The position numbers and the translations under genes are program-made. The notes beneath the pieces were generated by a model, which did no database searches, was not told where the DNA came from, and saw only the letters and a list, made by a program, of their open reading frames with translations. A DNA stretch of 64,000 nucleotides from Cephalopachus bancanus (taxonomy: Eukaryota; Chordata; Mammalia; Primates; Tarsiidae): contig JAPVLO010000323.1 in NCBI GenBank assembly GCA_027257055.1, positions 1,251,001 through 1,315,000 on the forward strand, written 5' to 3'. This document shows, piece after piece, positions 35,554 through 47,135 of the stretch. Numbering within the stretch: the first letter of the stretch is position 1; the number at the start of each line of letters is the position of its first letter.

Positions 35554-35600
35554 GCATTTAATGGGTAACGAAGCTGTAGCATTTAATGGGTAACGAAGCT
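35554..35600. repeat. 25-bp period tandem duplication
   Basis: The segment GCATTTAATGGGTAACGAAG plus CT appears at 35,554-35,575 and identically at 35,579-35,600. It follows a MIR tail (CAGGGCCTGGCACATAGC). Confidence 0.9.
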
Positions 35601-35651
35601 AAGAAAAAGAAGTTAAATGATTTTTCATGTCATTAAAAACTTCATCCTTAG

Positions 35652-35805
<154 letters not shown>

Positions 35806-37224
35806 GGAATTCTTTTTAGACCTGCTGTGTATCACACACCCTTAATTATAGGAATGTGTTAAGAGGAAAATCATCAGAAGGCCTCTGGTTGTGTAAGGAT
35901 GGCAAGTTAAGGTCTACTCTTGGTTTAGAGGCTTTTCTGGTAATCTACTTGAATAGTCAACTCAGAAATTCAGTATTCTGATTGATTTAGGTGGCCAGTA
36001 TTACAAAAACAGGGAGATTATACAAAATCTCCCAGTATCTGAATTCTCTGGACTTGGAATTCTCTGTCTGCTGGACCACAGTGCTCACAGAGCGGATTCC
36101 AGCTCACCCAGTGTAGGCCCTTGCACTCTGCCGACTTAAGACTAAACATTGAGAGGACAGCCGCTCCTTGACTCTGAGTCCTCAGCTCTGGTAACCATAT
36201 CATATCCCTTAAAAATGAAAATGAAACAGCTGGAATCTTGGTGAGGATACTCTGAGTCCAGGGTCAGAGCAAAAGGCTGTGAGCTCTGGTAGGTACTTCT
36301 GCAGCCAAGTAATGATGATTTAAATAGGCTCAATCGTTTTGATTTTCCAATCATCTCCTCTACCTCTGGGAGATTTGCATCTACAACTAAGGCAAATTGC
36401 CCCTTGGGAGCTAGCTAGTCCCTTTTGTCAAAAGCATTCAGAGGGTTGAGGGGAGAGGTACCTTCCCTGGCAACCGAGGCATGGCTTTTGAAAAACACCT
36501 CCCGCATTCAAGCTGTGTAACCAAAAGGGAGAGCTCGGATTGCAAAAACAATATGCACAAAAGGGGCTCTGGGCCTCCCTTCACTTCTTCCCTAGCCTGG
36601 TCTCCCTGACTACACGGGAGTCCCGTGAGGCGGACAGTGAGTATCACGTGGAGGAACAGGTGCAGAGAGTCTGGAAGGGATGGGACGAGCTGGCTCCTTC
36701 CTCCCACATTTCTCTTGTTTGAAAAATGAACAGACTCCTGCCAGCAACATACTTCGTGTGATGTGCATTCATTTAGGGCCAGAGTGACCAGACAGGGATG
36801 TTTCATGGCCACGCAGCTGCAAAGTTGACACTCCCCAGGTGAGGAAGCGGAAGAGCAATAGCTAAGGTGTCCTGAGTGTTCCCCCTCCACAAGGGGCATC
36901 AGGGCTTCTTTGTGCAACACACACACATACACACACACACACACACATGCACACACACCATTGAAACAGGCCTCTCTGCTTTCTGTGGTACTGTTTGCTT
37001 TGTTTGCAACATCCTGTGAGATGGGTCGGAGAGAACCAGAAAAAAGATTGTCACTTAAAGGGCCTCTTTCTACATTTCAAATTTCCTTGCTTACATAATT
37101 AGGAAACCAAACACTTTACAAGTCAAGGCCCACAAAACTCTAATGTCCACCCAATAAATAATAAGCCCCTTGATAAAAAAGAGCCTGTCTTTCCTGCAGA
37201 AAGGGACTGATGTCGAAGAATCTC
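35806..37224. other. Unannotated stretch with AC repeat
   Basis: A 172-codon minus-strand frame at 36,438-36,956 begins inside the AC repeat and has no recognisable domain. I treat it as a chance frame. Confidence 0.5.
36917..36958. repeat. (AC)n microsatellite, interrupted
   Basis: AC repeat with two single-base interruptions. Confidence 0.97.
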
Positions 37225-37345
37225 GATTCCGATCCCTACTCAGCCACTTCTGAGCTGTGTGATATAGGGCACATGCTCAAGGGCTGTAAGTAGAGACAGT
37301 ATATCCTACCTCAAGGGGTGGTTATGCGAATACAGATGAAAACAT
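37225..37345 (+). repeat. MIR fragment
   Basis: GATTCCGATCCCTACTCAGC, CACTTCTGAGCTGTGTGATA and ACCTCAAGGGGTGGTTATG match a MIR core. Confidence 0.6.
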
Positions 37346-37953
37346 GATATGGTTTGTGAAAAGTCTCTGGAAACTGAAGGGGATATTTAAGAGCCCCTGC
37401 CTGATCCTATCCCCAGTAGATGCCTGAGGAATTGGCTGCAGGAGTGAGAAATGTGGCATGTCAGCACGATGTAAAGCCAATGGGGAGATGTCTGAATATC
37501 TCTGTCGACTCTCTCCAATCATTGACTCGTTTCATATGTGAAACTGGCTTCAATTTCCTTCAGCCATGGTCTCCCCACCCAACAGCACCCATGCTAAGTG
37601 CGTAGTCGATCAGATTCTCTAAAACCATCTCAGCAGCCTGTGACTGGCCATGTGCCCGATAACTCACTTGTAACGCCTCCTAACATGGATTTTCAGATGT
37701 TGGGAGGCAGTGCTACGGCCTCCCGTGGACTCAAAAGGAAAGGCATATCCTGGTACATAGAGCAACCCCTCAGTGCTCCTCCCAGGCCACAGCTGGTTTT
37801 AGTTTATTGTACTCTAGAACAGAGCTGTCGAGCTTGAGTAAGCCTGGAGCCACCAAGGTGGTCTGTCACGAGCAGGATCTGATCCATTATGTCTAGAGTG
37901 GGGCCTGCCATCGAGTTCTCAGGTCATGTGGATGTCACTTGTGCCCAGAGCAT

Positions 37954-39113
37954 GCTGATGAGGTCTCAGGGAGCGGCTGCCACCTTGCTTTTTCAGGAAG
38001 ATGTAATATTACCATGCTTCCGCATGGAGGCGCACTTGAGTTGAATGCACCCCTTCCTGAAACAGTCACCAAAATTTCCAACCCCAAACTAGGTCGTATT
38101 TTAATGAAAACCTGTTCTAAAAAATTGCAGATCCCAGAAAGGACCATCATCAAAGAGAAGCAGGCTGACTTGCCTACCAGCATCTCAGTGACCATCATTC
38201 ATCTCCCCTCAGTCGCTCAGATATTCTATGAGTGCCCGCTATGTGCCAGTCCAGGCATAAGGCAGGCCCAGTCCATGTCCCTCATGATCTAACTCTCAGA
38301 GCTGCTTCCTACTCCCCCGGGGCTCCCTCAGCGTCTCCCTGCACCCGCTCCAAGCTGAGTACCAAGGCTGTAGAAGACCATCAAGGATTCAGTCATCTCT
38401 CCTCACATTCCGACAGTCATCGCTTGACCTACAGTTGTAAACCCCGCCCCATGATCTCAGCCCAGCAAAACCTGGCACTTTCTCTCCTTTTCCCAGTTTC
38501 CCACTCACTTGCTCTGTCCCCAGCCCTTCCATGGAGCCATCTGGATCCTTCATCTTTCCAGCTCTGGCTCATCTCTGGGAGCCCCGTTCCTCTGTGGTTC
38601 ATGCAGACTTTCAGATCTGCTCCTCCTCCTTCAGGGATGACTACAGTCATGGCCCTCCTCCCTGTCTCCAACCCTGCTATCCTCCCTCTGTGCTGTTGCC
38701 ACAGGCAGCTTCAGCCAGACTCCTGCTCTTTAGATTTCTCAGGCAGGAAGCAGATACCATTTCAAGCTCTACCTGCAGGGACATATTTCAGTTGTTCTGG
38801 AAGGTCTTTTGCAGGTCGGCCACCTCTTCTGCATTGTGGGGAGATGGCACAAACCACACACCGTTCACGCACGGACTCAGGCAATCCACTTGCCTCGGCC
38901 TCCCAAAGTGTGGGATTACAGGCTGAGCCACCGAGCCTGGCCCAAAACAATGTTTTGATGTCCCAAACACTCCTCCTCTGACTGTAACAGTATTTAAAAA
39001 CACTGTCACAGAGAGTCCTGGGCTGGCTTCTGGAGACCTGTGTGCCATGCAGTGTGCACCCAGTTGACAGGCAACTTTAATGAGGATGAAGCCCAGGGAG
39101 GGTCTAGCTGCAG
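37954..39113 (+). repeat. Inverted duplication, left arm
   Basis: This arm is homologous to the complement of 39,702-40,478. The outer block is 37,954-38,370 (pairs with 40,080-40,478, about 15% different in a 117-base sample by eye). The inner block is 38,942-39,113 (pairs with 39,702-39,880, 8-9 differences in 136 aligned bases, about 6%). Between them, 38,371-38,941 has no clear partner and includes a 74-bp Alu fragment. Reading frames through the arm do not match each other, so I do not call a gene. Confidence 0.88.
38868..38941 (-). mobile_element. Alu end fragment
   Basis: Only the left-arm end in minus orientation (GGACTCAGGCAATCCACTTG to GAGCCACCGAGCCTGGCC). It sits exactly where the two homology blocks of the inverted duplication are separated. 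Confidence 0.88.
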
Positions 39114-39375
39114 CTCTAGCCTTCCTCTCGGACTCTCCAGCCTCTTCCATAGGCTGGAAGGGGTGGCCAGCTCAAGTCTCAAGATCTGTTCACAGCTTCC
39201 TTCGTAAGCCCTGCATTGTTGAGTTAGCATCTTACTCTGGAATAAGGCAGCACCTGCCATCTATTGCCATGGGTCCTCAGTCAAAGCACAGCCAGACTTC
39301 CTGTTAATGTCCTGCAGCATTAGTTCTTCTCAGAGTAGCAATGCTACTTTTTTTTTGTGGTTAATGTTTATTTGT

Positions 39376-39691
39376 GGCCAGGCACTGTGGCTTATATTTC
39401 AGCACCTAGGGAGGACAAAGTGGGAGAATCGTTTGAGCCCAGGAGTTCAAGACCAGCTTGAGCAACATAGTGAGACCTTGTCTCTTCAAAAAACACAAAA
39501 ATTAGCTGGATGTGGTAGCACACACCTGTGCACACACCTGTAGTCCTAGCTAGTTGGGAAGCTGAGGTGGAAGGATCACCTGAGCCCAGGAAACTGAGGC
39601 TTCAGTGAGCCATGAGTGTGCCACTACACTCCAGCCTGGGTGACAGAGTGAGACTCTGACTTAAAAAAAATAAAAAAAAATAATAAAAATA
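39376..39691 (+). mobile_element. Alu, full length, in the spacer of the inverted duplication
   Basis: Plus-orientation diverged Alu with an internal CACACCTG(TGCA) repeat near 39,521-39,541 and an AT-rich A tail that ends 10 bp before the right arm begins. Confidence 0.92.
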
Positions 39692-39701
39692 ATGTCTGTA
39701 A

Positions 39702-40478
39702 CCTGCAAGAGACCCTCTCGGGTTTCATCCTCATTAAAGACCAAGTTGCCTGTCAACTGGGTGCACGCTGCGTGGCACACAGGTCTCCAGAAGACAGCCC
39801 AAGACTCTCTGTGATGGTGTTTTTAGATACTGTTACAGTCAGAGGAGAAGTGTTTGGGACATCAAAACATTGTTTTGGACACGCAATAAAAATGTAGCTC
39901 TTGCTCCCTTAAACTTCTTGCGTATTCAAGTTCTTCTCCAGTGGCTGACATAGCAGAGATTGATATTCCCTATCACCCAGCTTCCTCAGTGAGCCCACCA
40001 TCCTGACCTCTCCTTCCCCAGCTGTACACAAAAGTACCTTCCAGGAGGAAAAGGGAGAGGACATGCTGGGAGGTGGAGGTAGGGTCCTCCACTTGCCAGC
40101 TTGGAGAGGGGTCCAGGGAGAAACTGAGGGAGCCCTGGGAGTGGGAAGCAACTCTGACAGAATGTGAGGGACCAGGACTGGGCCTTCCACTCAGTGTCTT
40201 GTGGAATATCTAAGGGAGAGTGGGTGAATGACTGGTCACGGGATGCTGGCAGGCAGGCTGGCCTGTTTCTCTTTGATAATGGTCCTTTCTGGGTTCTGGA
40301 ATTTTTAGAACAGTTTTTCATTAAAATATGGCCTAGTTTGGGGGTTGTAAATTATGGTGACAATTTCAAGAAAGGGTGCATTCAGCTTGAGTGTTTTTCA
40401 GCCTCCATGTGGAAGTATTGAAATATTCTATCCTCCTGAAAAAGCAATATGGTGACTGCTCCCCGAGACCTCATCAGG
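39702..40478 (-). repeat. Inverted duplication, right arm
   Basis: Complement of the left arm at 37,954-39,113, about 380 bp shorter because the middle segment differs (200 bp here against 570 bp). Shared landmarks include CCTTTCTGGG, AGAACAG, CATTAAAATA, GGTGCATTCA, and near the centre GTTTTGATGTCCCAAACAC read on the minus strand. Confidence 0.88.
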
Positions 40479-40989
40479 AAAGCCCGGGCCTCAGGCTGCA
40501 GGAGGGACTTCAGGCACATTCAGGCATTACTTCTTATAGGAGATAGGTTGTTGGCTGAGGGAGAGAGAGAAGTCCGTGACAATTACCATTTCCAGAAACT
40601 GTAACCATGTGTTAGTCACAGTACTTTGGATAGCTGTTTAAACAATTAACAACAACAACAAAAATGAACTTCTACACTTACAAATTCATTTTACCAAATA
40701 TCAGGAAAAATTAAAATGGAAATTGATTGTGTAGTTTGTTTGTCTGGGTTCTGGGGTAATACACGGTCAGATTCCCACCCTTACCCCCGCAAAAATCATA
40801 TATCCAAAGTTCATTCAGGAGAAATGTGTTTATAGGTAGTATTAACTCCATTCTATAGAAAATTAGAAAGCATAAACTAAATTTTTCATGGAATTAGTGT
40901 ATGCATCAGGGGAGGGAGACCGACATGTCTAGCATACCACATTTCTAGTAGGCTCTGTGTAATGTAACACCAAACACATTCAATAAGCG

Positions 40990-41462
40990 TCTCAGTTATC
41001 TGTTGCTTTATTTATTGTTTTAAACCACTAAATTTGGGATTAGTTATCTCAAACTAATCCAAAATTTAGTGGTTTAAAACAATAAATATGCAGTATAGCA
41101 CAGTCTCTGTAGGTTAGGAAGTGGGAGTGACTTCACTGGGGTTTTTTCCAGCTTTATTGAGGCATCATTGACACGAATGGTCATGAAAGCTGTGCTATCT
41201 ACTTCCATGTTCACTCAGGTGCTTGCTGGCTGGTGACTGAGGCCTCAGCTGCCTGAGTGTTCTCATGGGATGGCACTGGCTTCCTCCAGAGCAAGGGATC
41301 TAAGAGGAAGACAACAAGAGGCAGAATCAATAATGATGTTACGATCCAGACTCAGAAGTCAAATATTATCACTTCTGTCATATTCTGTTGGTCACACAGA
41401 CCACCCAGATATGACGTGGGAGAAAACTACCCTGTGGTAAACACCAGGGGGCTGGCTACCAC
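40990..41462 (-). mobile_element. MLT1-type LTR carrying a palindrome
   Basis: Antisense ancient LTR: CTCAGTTATCTGTTGCT start, GTGGTTTAAAACAATAAATA, CTCATGGGATGGCACTGGC, CTTCTGTCATATTCTGTTGG, GGGGCTGGCTACCACA end. The normal sequence after GTTGCT is replaced by an inverted copy of the adjacent 37 bp (41,008-41,044). AGCTTTATTGAGGCATCA near 41,150 may be a further small insertion. Confidence 0.65.
41008..41087. repeat. 37-bp-arm near-perfect hairpin
   Basis: Left arm 41,008-41,044 and right arm 41,051-41,087 are reverse complements with one mismatch (TTTGGG against TTTTGG). The loop is six bases. The core is TTTAAACCACTAAATTT against AAATTTAGTGGTTTAAA. Confidence 0.93.
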
Positions 41463-41639
41463 AGTCAGAGGTTAATTTTCTTCTGTGATCACCCAGGATC
41501 CGATGTAATGAGATTAATCAGACATACAAATGAAATAAATTGTCCTTATTTTCAAAAAACACATTTTGCTATTCTGCTTCTCCTCTTGCCCTGTGACCTT
41601 TAACTGGTGTATGTTATGTGATTTTTGTTAGGTTTGGGC

Positions 41640-42070
41640 TAAATTCCTGCAGCAAAGAGACCTGAAAATATAGTTGTTAAAACAAAATAGTGGTTTCTTT
41701 CTTTTTCAGATATCAGTCCAGCAGGGGGCGGGGCAGCACAGGTGACCCCGCCCTTTGAGGGCATCTAGGGACCTTCCTTCTATTTATTGCATTTGCCCCT
41801 GGGATTCTGACTTAATCTGTGTGGTCAAAATTGGTTCGCAGTGCAATATTCGTGGAGGGGGGGAGCGGATTCGGAGTGGTAACAGCTTCCTTTAGAAGGA
41901 TGTGACCTAAAAACTGCACACATCAATTCCACTTACATTCCGTTGGCCATAGTCACGTGGCCATGCCTACCTGACAGAGGAACTGGAGAGTGTCATCTCC
42001 ATTTCACCTCCCACACATCCAGCTCAGACTCGTGTGGCAGAAGAAGGAGAGGATGAATCGTGGGGGGTGG
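41640..42070. repeat. Probable ancient LTR-type repeat
   Basis: Words ACATTCCGTTGGCCATAG, TCACGTGGCCATGCCTACC and GACAGAGGAACTGGAGAGTG resemble a common mammalian repeat also seen near 63,500-63,900. It includes a C/G-rich stretch (CAGGGGGCGGGGCAGC). Family and orientation are not assigned. Confidence 0.4.
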
Positions 42071-44399
42071 TTAGTGTTTTCTGTCACTTGAGTGAATAGA
42101 CAGCAAATAGGCAGAGGCTGCATGACACCATGAAGCACTGGGTCAGGAATAAACTAGATAGGAGAACAGATGTAAGTTATTTGTCATCGGGGAAATGAGC
42201 TTATTGAACTAGATCAGCAATTTCCCACTTGCTGGCTTTAGGCTCAGAAGGAAACGTGGTGCCTGCAAGGAATTTTAGGAATGTTTGTGAACCAAGCATT
42301 TTATGTCAATGAAATGAAAAACACGTCTCATGTATGTGCGTACTGCTAATTTTCAATGTGAGTTCTGTTGTAATGATTAAAACATAATATTTACAGTTTG
42401 ACTAGGTTCGCAGTTAATTTTACCTCATTAAACACTTTTCTTTCTTAAAGTCTAGAATTACAATGACTGCCATTTGGAGGACTGTGATCATTTTTAATAT
42501 TAAAAAAAAGTTTTTGTACTTGAGTTCCCAGTACATAATAAAGTGTTCAGTAAATGTTTGTTGACTGAGTTAAATAAAATGCAGAGTACCATTGAATCAG
42601 ATGATCACTTTGGTCTCTGCCAACTATAAAATCTAATGAATTCTTTAACTCCGAGGCAATTTTTCAGCTTGAGTTTTACTGTAACAAATCATTTCTACAT
42701 AATTAAAACCATCTCTGGTCTGTTGCACCAGTTCCCAAATACTAGGAGATTTCTCCATTTGACATGCATATAATAGCACTGTTCACTTAGTATTCACGTC
42801 TTCCAAATCCCTTCCTGGAAATAATCTTTCTCTATTGTAAAAATGAGGTCTGTGGAACTTACATGCCACCCTTTGAAAGGTTTTTCTTTATAAATTCATT
42901 CAAAAGCATGGATTATGTCTGCTTGTAAGGGTAAAATGAGGAAACCATGTGGCATATCCCCCGTGTGTGCATCGGGGGTGGGGATTTCAGAGGCTCTTCA
43001 CCGAAACCCAACCATCTATTATTTCAACCTGTATAATGTTATTAAGTTCTAGAATATTGACATCAAGAATATAAAATAAAATACATTAGTCTGTGAGTGA
43101 GGAAGCTCATGGCGCTCTGCTTACCCACTCTGAGGCGGGGTGTTCCTGTGGATTGGTCATATCCAGGGATATTCTTGGGTCAGACTTTGTAAGTGGTGGC
43201 ACATTGGAAGTAGGGCTTACATTAGCTTGATTTGGGGGCTGATACCACTCCTGTCCCTTGAGATGGTTTTCTTCTGGAGGGAAAGGAGCAAGGAGAAGCC
43301 CTAGCTACTTCATTTCATTCTCTCTTCTTTCTTCACTCTCTGCCTTTAAATCTACCTGGAAAAGTCAGAAGGGTCGTACTGAGTTCATCTGAGGCTGGGG
43401 CTGGCTGCCCAGAGTTGCTCTACCCTGGGCATTGGTACATACCCAGGCTCCCTCTCTCTCCTCTGCTTGAACCCGCATTTCTGATTTTCACTGGATTGGT
43501 CGTGCTGGGATGAGGGGGACTGAGACGCAGGTGGCACTTAGAGAGGAAGGTCATATAGGCTGTGACCCATTTTATCTCCAGGCTCTAGGCCACATAACCT
43601 GGCTTAGCTTTGCCTGCCAGTGGAGTGCAATAGTGTTTGAAGCCAAAGAACAAAAATACCCCTTGGCTCAACACAGTCTTCTATACACATGTGGCCCTCT
43701 GAAACCTCACGGGTTTAGGGATATGCGGAGAATAGGATTGAAGTATCTTTGAAGGATCTGACCTTCTGTTTAGGTCCTCTCTTTCTCTGTTTGCAACAAT
43801 CTATCATAAGTCATTTAAGAGGAGGATTTTACATAGAGAATACAGAAAATGTACATTGTTTGACTTTATAATAGAGAAAATTGCTTTATAATGTTACAAA
43901 TCAAGCAAATTTAAGGTTAGAAAGCTGGGGTTCAAATCCCACCAGTGGTATGATGTTGGCTAAAATATTTAGCCTCTCAGTTTCCTGTAAGTGTGGTGTA
44001 TGTGTGTGAGTGTGTTTGAGATATTGCATATCTTATAGGATTTAGAAGGAAATGAGCTTCCAGAGATAACAAGTGTTCTAAGAAAAAAATAAAGTAAATG
44101 TTTCTTAGAAAAAGTCCATTTGTTGTATTCTTTAAAGTCTCCACTCTGAGAACTCAAACTTGGAAGACACTGGTTGCTTCCTGTGCTTCGTAGTGCTCCA
44201 GGGAGGCCAAATAACTTTGCAGCTCAGATGTCTTTTTCCTCAGCTCCAACTATTGGCCTCAGGTGTAATGTGTCTAAAAATGGATGCATTTGAAATAGAG
44301 GATGAACGTTCGTGGCAAATTCGTGCACTCCTGCACCCCCTACCAGGGTCAAATGGTCTTGCTGGCCTCTCAGTGATAGGCCCTGATTCTTAATAAAAC
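42071..44399. other. Largest low-repeat stretch
   Basis: About 2.3 kb with little recognisable repeat beyond a MIR fragment near 43,915-43,985 (GGGTTCAAATCCCACCAGTG). No exon was recognised. A good candidate for conserved non-coding sequence if alignments support it. Confidence 0.5.
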
Positions 44400-44640
44400 T
44401 AACATTTATTCAGACATACCATCAGGCATGCTAAGAACCCTACATCGATTATCTCATTTGATCTTCAAAGCATATCTAAGGGAGAGGCTCTATTTATTTT
44501 TATCCCAATCTTACCTATGAGCAAACTGAACCTCAGACAGATGCAGTGATTTGCCCAGGGTATACAGTTAATAAGCAGGAAAGCTAGTGGCCAAATCTGG
44601 CATCCTGGCCTTAGAGCCTTGACTGTGACCCACATGTCAC
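44400..44640 (-). repeat. MIR remnant
   Basis: Antisense MIR: TTATCTCATTTGATCTTCAA, CTGAACCTCAGACAGATGC, TTTGCCCAGGGTATACAG. Confidence 0.65.
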
Positions 44641-44894
44641 CTAGTCTGCTATTGATGTCTCATCCAGAATTATCACCAGGCAACCTAATTGTCAACAGTC
44701 CTGGCTTCAACTATTCTGTCCCTTTAGTCCATAAAGATGCTCTAAGTTGTGAAATTCTCTGTCCCAATTTCTGGTAATGCTTTTACTGTAAGTGGCAGCC
44801 ATGGGTTTATTCAGCAGACACTTAGATGCTCTGTTAAAGTTAATTTATTAAATTAATATTAGGATTAGCGTGATTTAGTTCTTATAGCAACCAC

Positions 44895-45224
44895 AGAGTA
44901 TGGTCAACTCTCTATATCTCTGTGTCCCGCACCCTTGGATCTAATTTTGAATCAAAAATATTTGGGGGGATAAACTTCCACCAAGTTTCGAAGAGCAAAA
45001 CTTGAATTCGACACGTATTGAGTTCTACATTGTATCCATGTGAATTGAATGATGTAAGCATTGTATCTAGTATTATAAATAATCTAGAGATGATTTAACA
45101 TGTATTGGAGGATTGCATAGGTTACATGCAAATCATATGCCATTTTGTATAAGGAACTGGAGCATCTTGCAGATTTTGGTATAGGGTTGTGTCCTGGAAC
45201 CAATTCCTCACCCGTATGGATTGA
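44895..45224 (+). mobile_element. Tigger-type (MER2-like) DNA transposon remnant
   Basis: Starts CAACTCTCTATATCTCTG, then AATCTAGAGATGATTTAAC, GGTTACATGCAAATCATATG, GCAGATTTTGGTATAGGG and GTCCTGGAACCAATTCC. This matches the 'rebuilt' ends of non-autonomous Tigger elements. It has no coding capacity. Confidence 0.6.
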
Positions 45225-45380
45225 CACATTATCTCTATTTTACAGACGGGGAAATTGAAGAACAGAGAGGTTAAGTAATTTGGCCAAAGTTGTAGGACAA
45301 ACAAATGGTAAGTAGCTGAGATGGGATTCAAACCCAGGCTCCCTGGGTCCAAAGCCTTGCTAGCAACCATTATGCCATGT
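45225..45380 (-). repeat. MIR remnant
   Basis: Antisense MIR: TCTATTTTACAGACGGGGAA, AGAGAGGTTAAGTAATTTGG, GATTCAAACCCAGGCTCC. Confidence 0.75.
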
Positions 45381-45489
45381 TACCTGTATGGTATTTGTGC
45401 TGTTGTTAGTCAGTGGAACATTAACCATGTGTTCGGTGCTCAATTAAGGGCATATAGACTTGGACTGTAGCGGACACAAATTACAATAC

Positions 45490-45713
45490 GGCATTTCCCT
45501 CATTGCAGCAGTTTTGCTTTCCATAGTTTCGGTTACCCATGATCAACTGTGGCCCAAAAATCTTTAATGAAAAATTCCAGAAATAAACAACTCAATTTTC
45601 AAATTGATACAGTTTTGAGTAGTGTGATGAAGTTTTGCATCATCCCATTCTGTCTTGTCAGGACACGAATCACTCCTTTGTCCAGTGTATCCACGCTGTA
45701 TAAGGAGGGACCC
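45490..45713 (+). mobile_element. Second Tigger-type remnant
   Basis: TTCCATAGTTTCGGTTACCC, GAAAAATTCCAGAAATAAAC, GAGTAGTGTGATGAAGTTTT and GTCCAGTGTATCCACGCTG match another Tigger-family non-autonomous element. It abuts the mariner remnant. Confidence 0.6.
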
Positions 45714-46260
45714 CAAACCCCAGAATTTATTTATAAAAAAGTGTGTATTTATTCTTACATGTTTAAACTTCAGTTACTTTCATGGTACTCTCTGTTTGAT
45801 GCAGTACAACTATCGAGACACTTTTTCCACTGCTCAAAACAGTTTTTGAGCTCATTCATTGTGATGCCTTTTAGTGCCTCTGCCATTTTTTGTTTCACCT
45901 CTTCCACATCGGCATAGTATTTCCCTTTGAGGACTTTTTTCATCCTGGGAAACAAAAACAAGTTGCTTGGGCGAGATTGAATGAATAGAGAGGGTGGGAC
46001 ACAGGGGTCATGACTTTTTTTAGTCGAAAACTGCTGAACACTCTGCGTTCTGTGGGCAGGATGTTTGTATAAATCACGCACCATGAAATGGGCCAACACA
46101 CTGAAAGAATCTCAAAAAAAATTTTACTGAAACTGAGTGCAGCCTCTCACAACAACACTAGCTGGTACACTGAGGCCCACAGGTTCCTAGAACACTCACC
46201 TAGCTGGCAAAGTCTGTACTACAAGGGGCCTGCCCTCCAAAAAGTAATTCCAGTTTTTTG
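45714..46260 (-). pseudogene. Mariner transposase remnant
   Basis: The minus strand encodes a frame from about 46,099 to 45,770 with the mariner C-terminal end: MKKVLKGKYYADVEEVKQK, AEALKGITMNELKNCFEQ, WKKCLD, then EYHESN near the stop. The catalytic motifs further upstream are damaged. The tail AAAAAGTAATTCCAGTTTTT near 46,239 may be the mariner 5' end. It is related to the plus-strand copy at 26,755-27,415. Confidence 0.82.
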
Positions 46261-46309
46261 GTTCCCTTCCTCACAGTGCTGGGATTGCCCGCATGAGCCC
46301 CCAGGCCTG

Positions 46310-46378
46310 ATCAAATCTATGTTGTTTTAAGCCACTAAATTTGTGATAATTTGTGACAGCAGCCACAAGAAACTAATA
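46310..46378 (+). mobile_element. LTR 3'-end fragment
   Basis: GTTGTTTTAAGCCACTAAAT, then GTGATAATTTGTGACAGC and AAGAAACTAATATA: a plus-orientation MLT1-like LTR terminus. Confidence 0.6.
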
Positions 46379-46532
46379 TAATTTTGGATGACTCTGAAGG
46401 ACCATTCCCCTCCAGGGACCCCCACAGGGCTGACTGAGGCTTCATTTGCCACCCTTTTTTGGCAGCTTCTCCCTCTGACCTACTCTGCTTTCTTTAGGCC
46501 CTTGTAGGTGTACTTCTCAGGAGCACTCCCCC

Positions 46533-47135
46533 GGCCAGGCACGGTGGCTCAAACCTGTAATTCCAGCACTTTGGGAGGCTGAGGCGAGCAGATTGCCTGA
46601 GCCTGCAGTTCGAGAACAGACTGGACAACTTGTCGAGACCTCATCTTTACAGTAAAAATCAAAAAATTAAGAGGGGCTCGGTGGTAATCCCGTGCCTTTG
46701 GGAGGCTGAGGTGAGTGGATTGTCTGAGCTCGCGGGTTCGAGACCCTCCTGGGCATCAAGACCTCATCTCTACGACAAATCAAAAAATCAGCTGGGCATG
46801 ATAGCACATGCCTGTAATTCCAGCTACCTGGAAGGCTGAGGCGGAAGGATCGCCGGAGCTCAGCAGGTCGAGGCTGCGGTGGCCGGGAGCGGCCACTGCA
46901 CTCCAGTCTGGGCAACAGAGTGAGACTCCAACTCAAAAAAAAAAAAAAATCAAAAAATTAGTCAGGCGTGGTAGCGTGTGCCTGTAGTTCTGGCTACTTG
47001 GAAGGCTGAAGTGAAAGGATCGCCTGAGCCCAGCGGGTCAAAGCTGGGGTGGCTGTGAGCATGCCACTGCACTTTAGCCTGGGTGATGGAGTGAGACTCC
47101 ACCTCAAAAACAAAAACAAAACAAACAAAAAGAAA
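46533..47135 (+). mobile_element. Alu (outer) split by a second Alu
   Basis: Outer plus-orientation Alu, 46,533-46,669 plus 46,961-47,135. Its TSDs are GAGCACTCCCCC at 46,521-46,532 and 47,136-47,147. The interruption is an inner Alu in the linker region. Confidence 0.95.
46670..46948 (+). mobile_element. Alu (inner) inserted in an Alu
   Basis: Strepsirrhine-type Alu with a slightly damaged 5' end (GAGGGGCTCGGTGGTAATCC lacks CTCAGCCTG). Perfect 12-bp TSDs ATCAAAAAATTA lie at 46,658-46,669 and 46,949-46,960. Its target is the A-rich linker of the outer Alu. Confidence 0.96.

Noticed and set aside
36438..36956. 172-codon minus-strand frame starting in the AC repeat
   Set aside because: It begins with a translated microsatellite (CVCVCVYVCV) and has no recognisable domain or splice context.
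38232..38981. 249-codon frame in the left arm of the inverted duplication
   Set aside because: The matching arm does not preserve the frame, the end of the frame is Alu sequence, and composition is low in complexity and serine/proline-rich.
41640..42070. CAGGGGGCGGGGCAGC as a second promoter
   Set aside because: An isolated GC box without a CpG island, inside sequence that looks like an old dispersed repeat.
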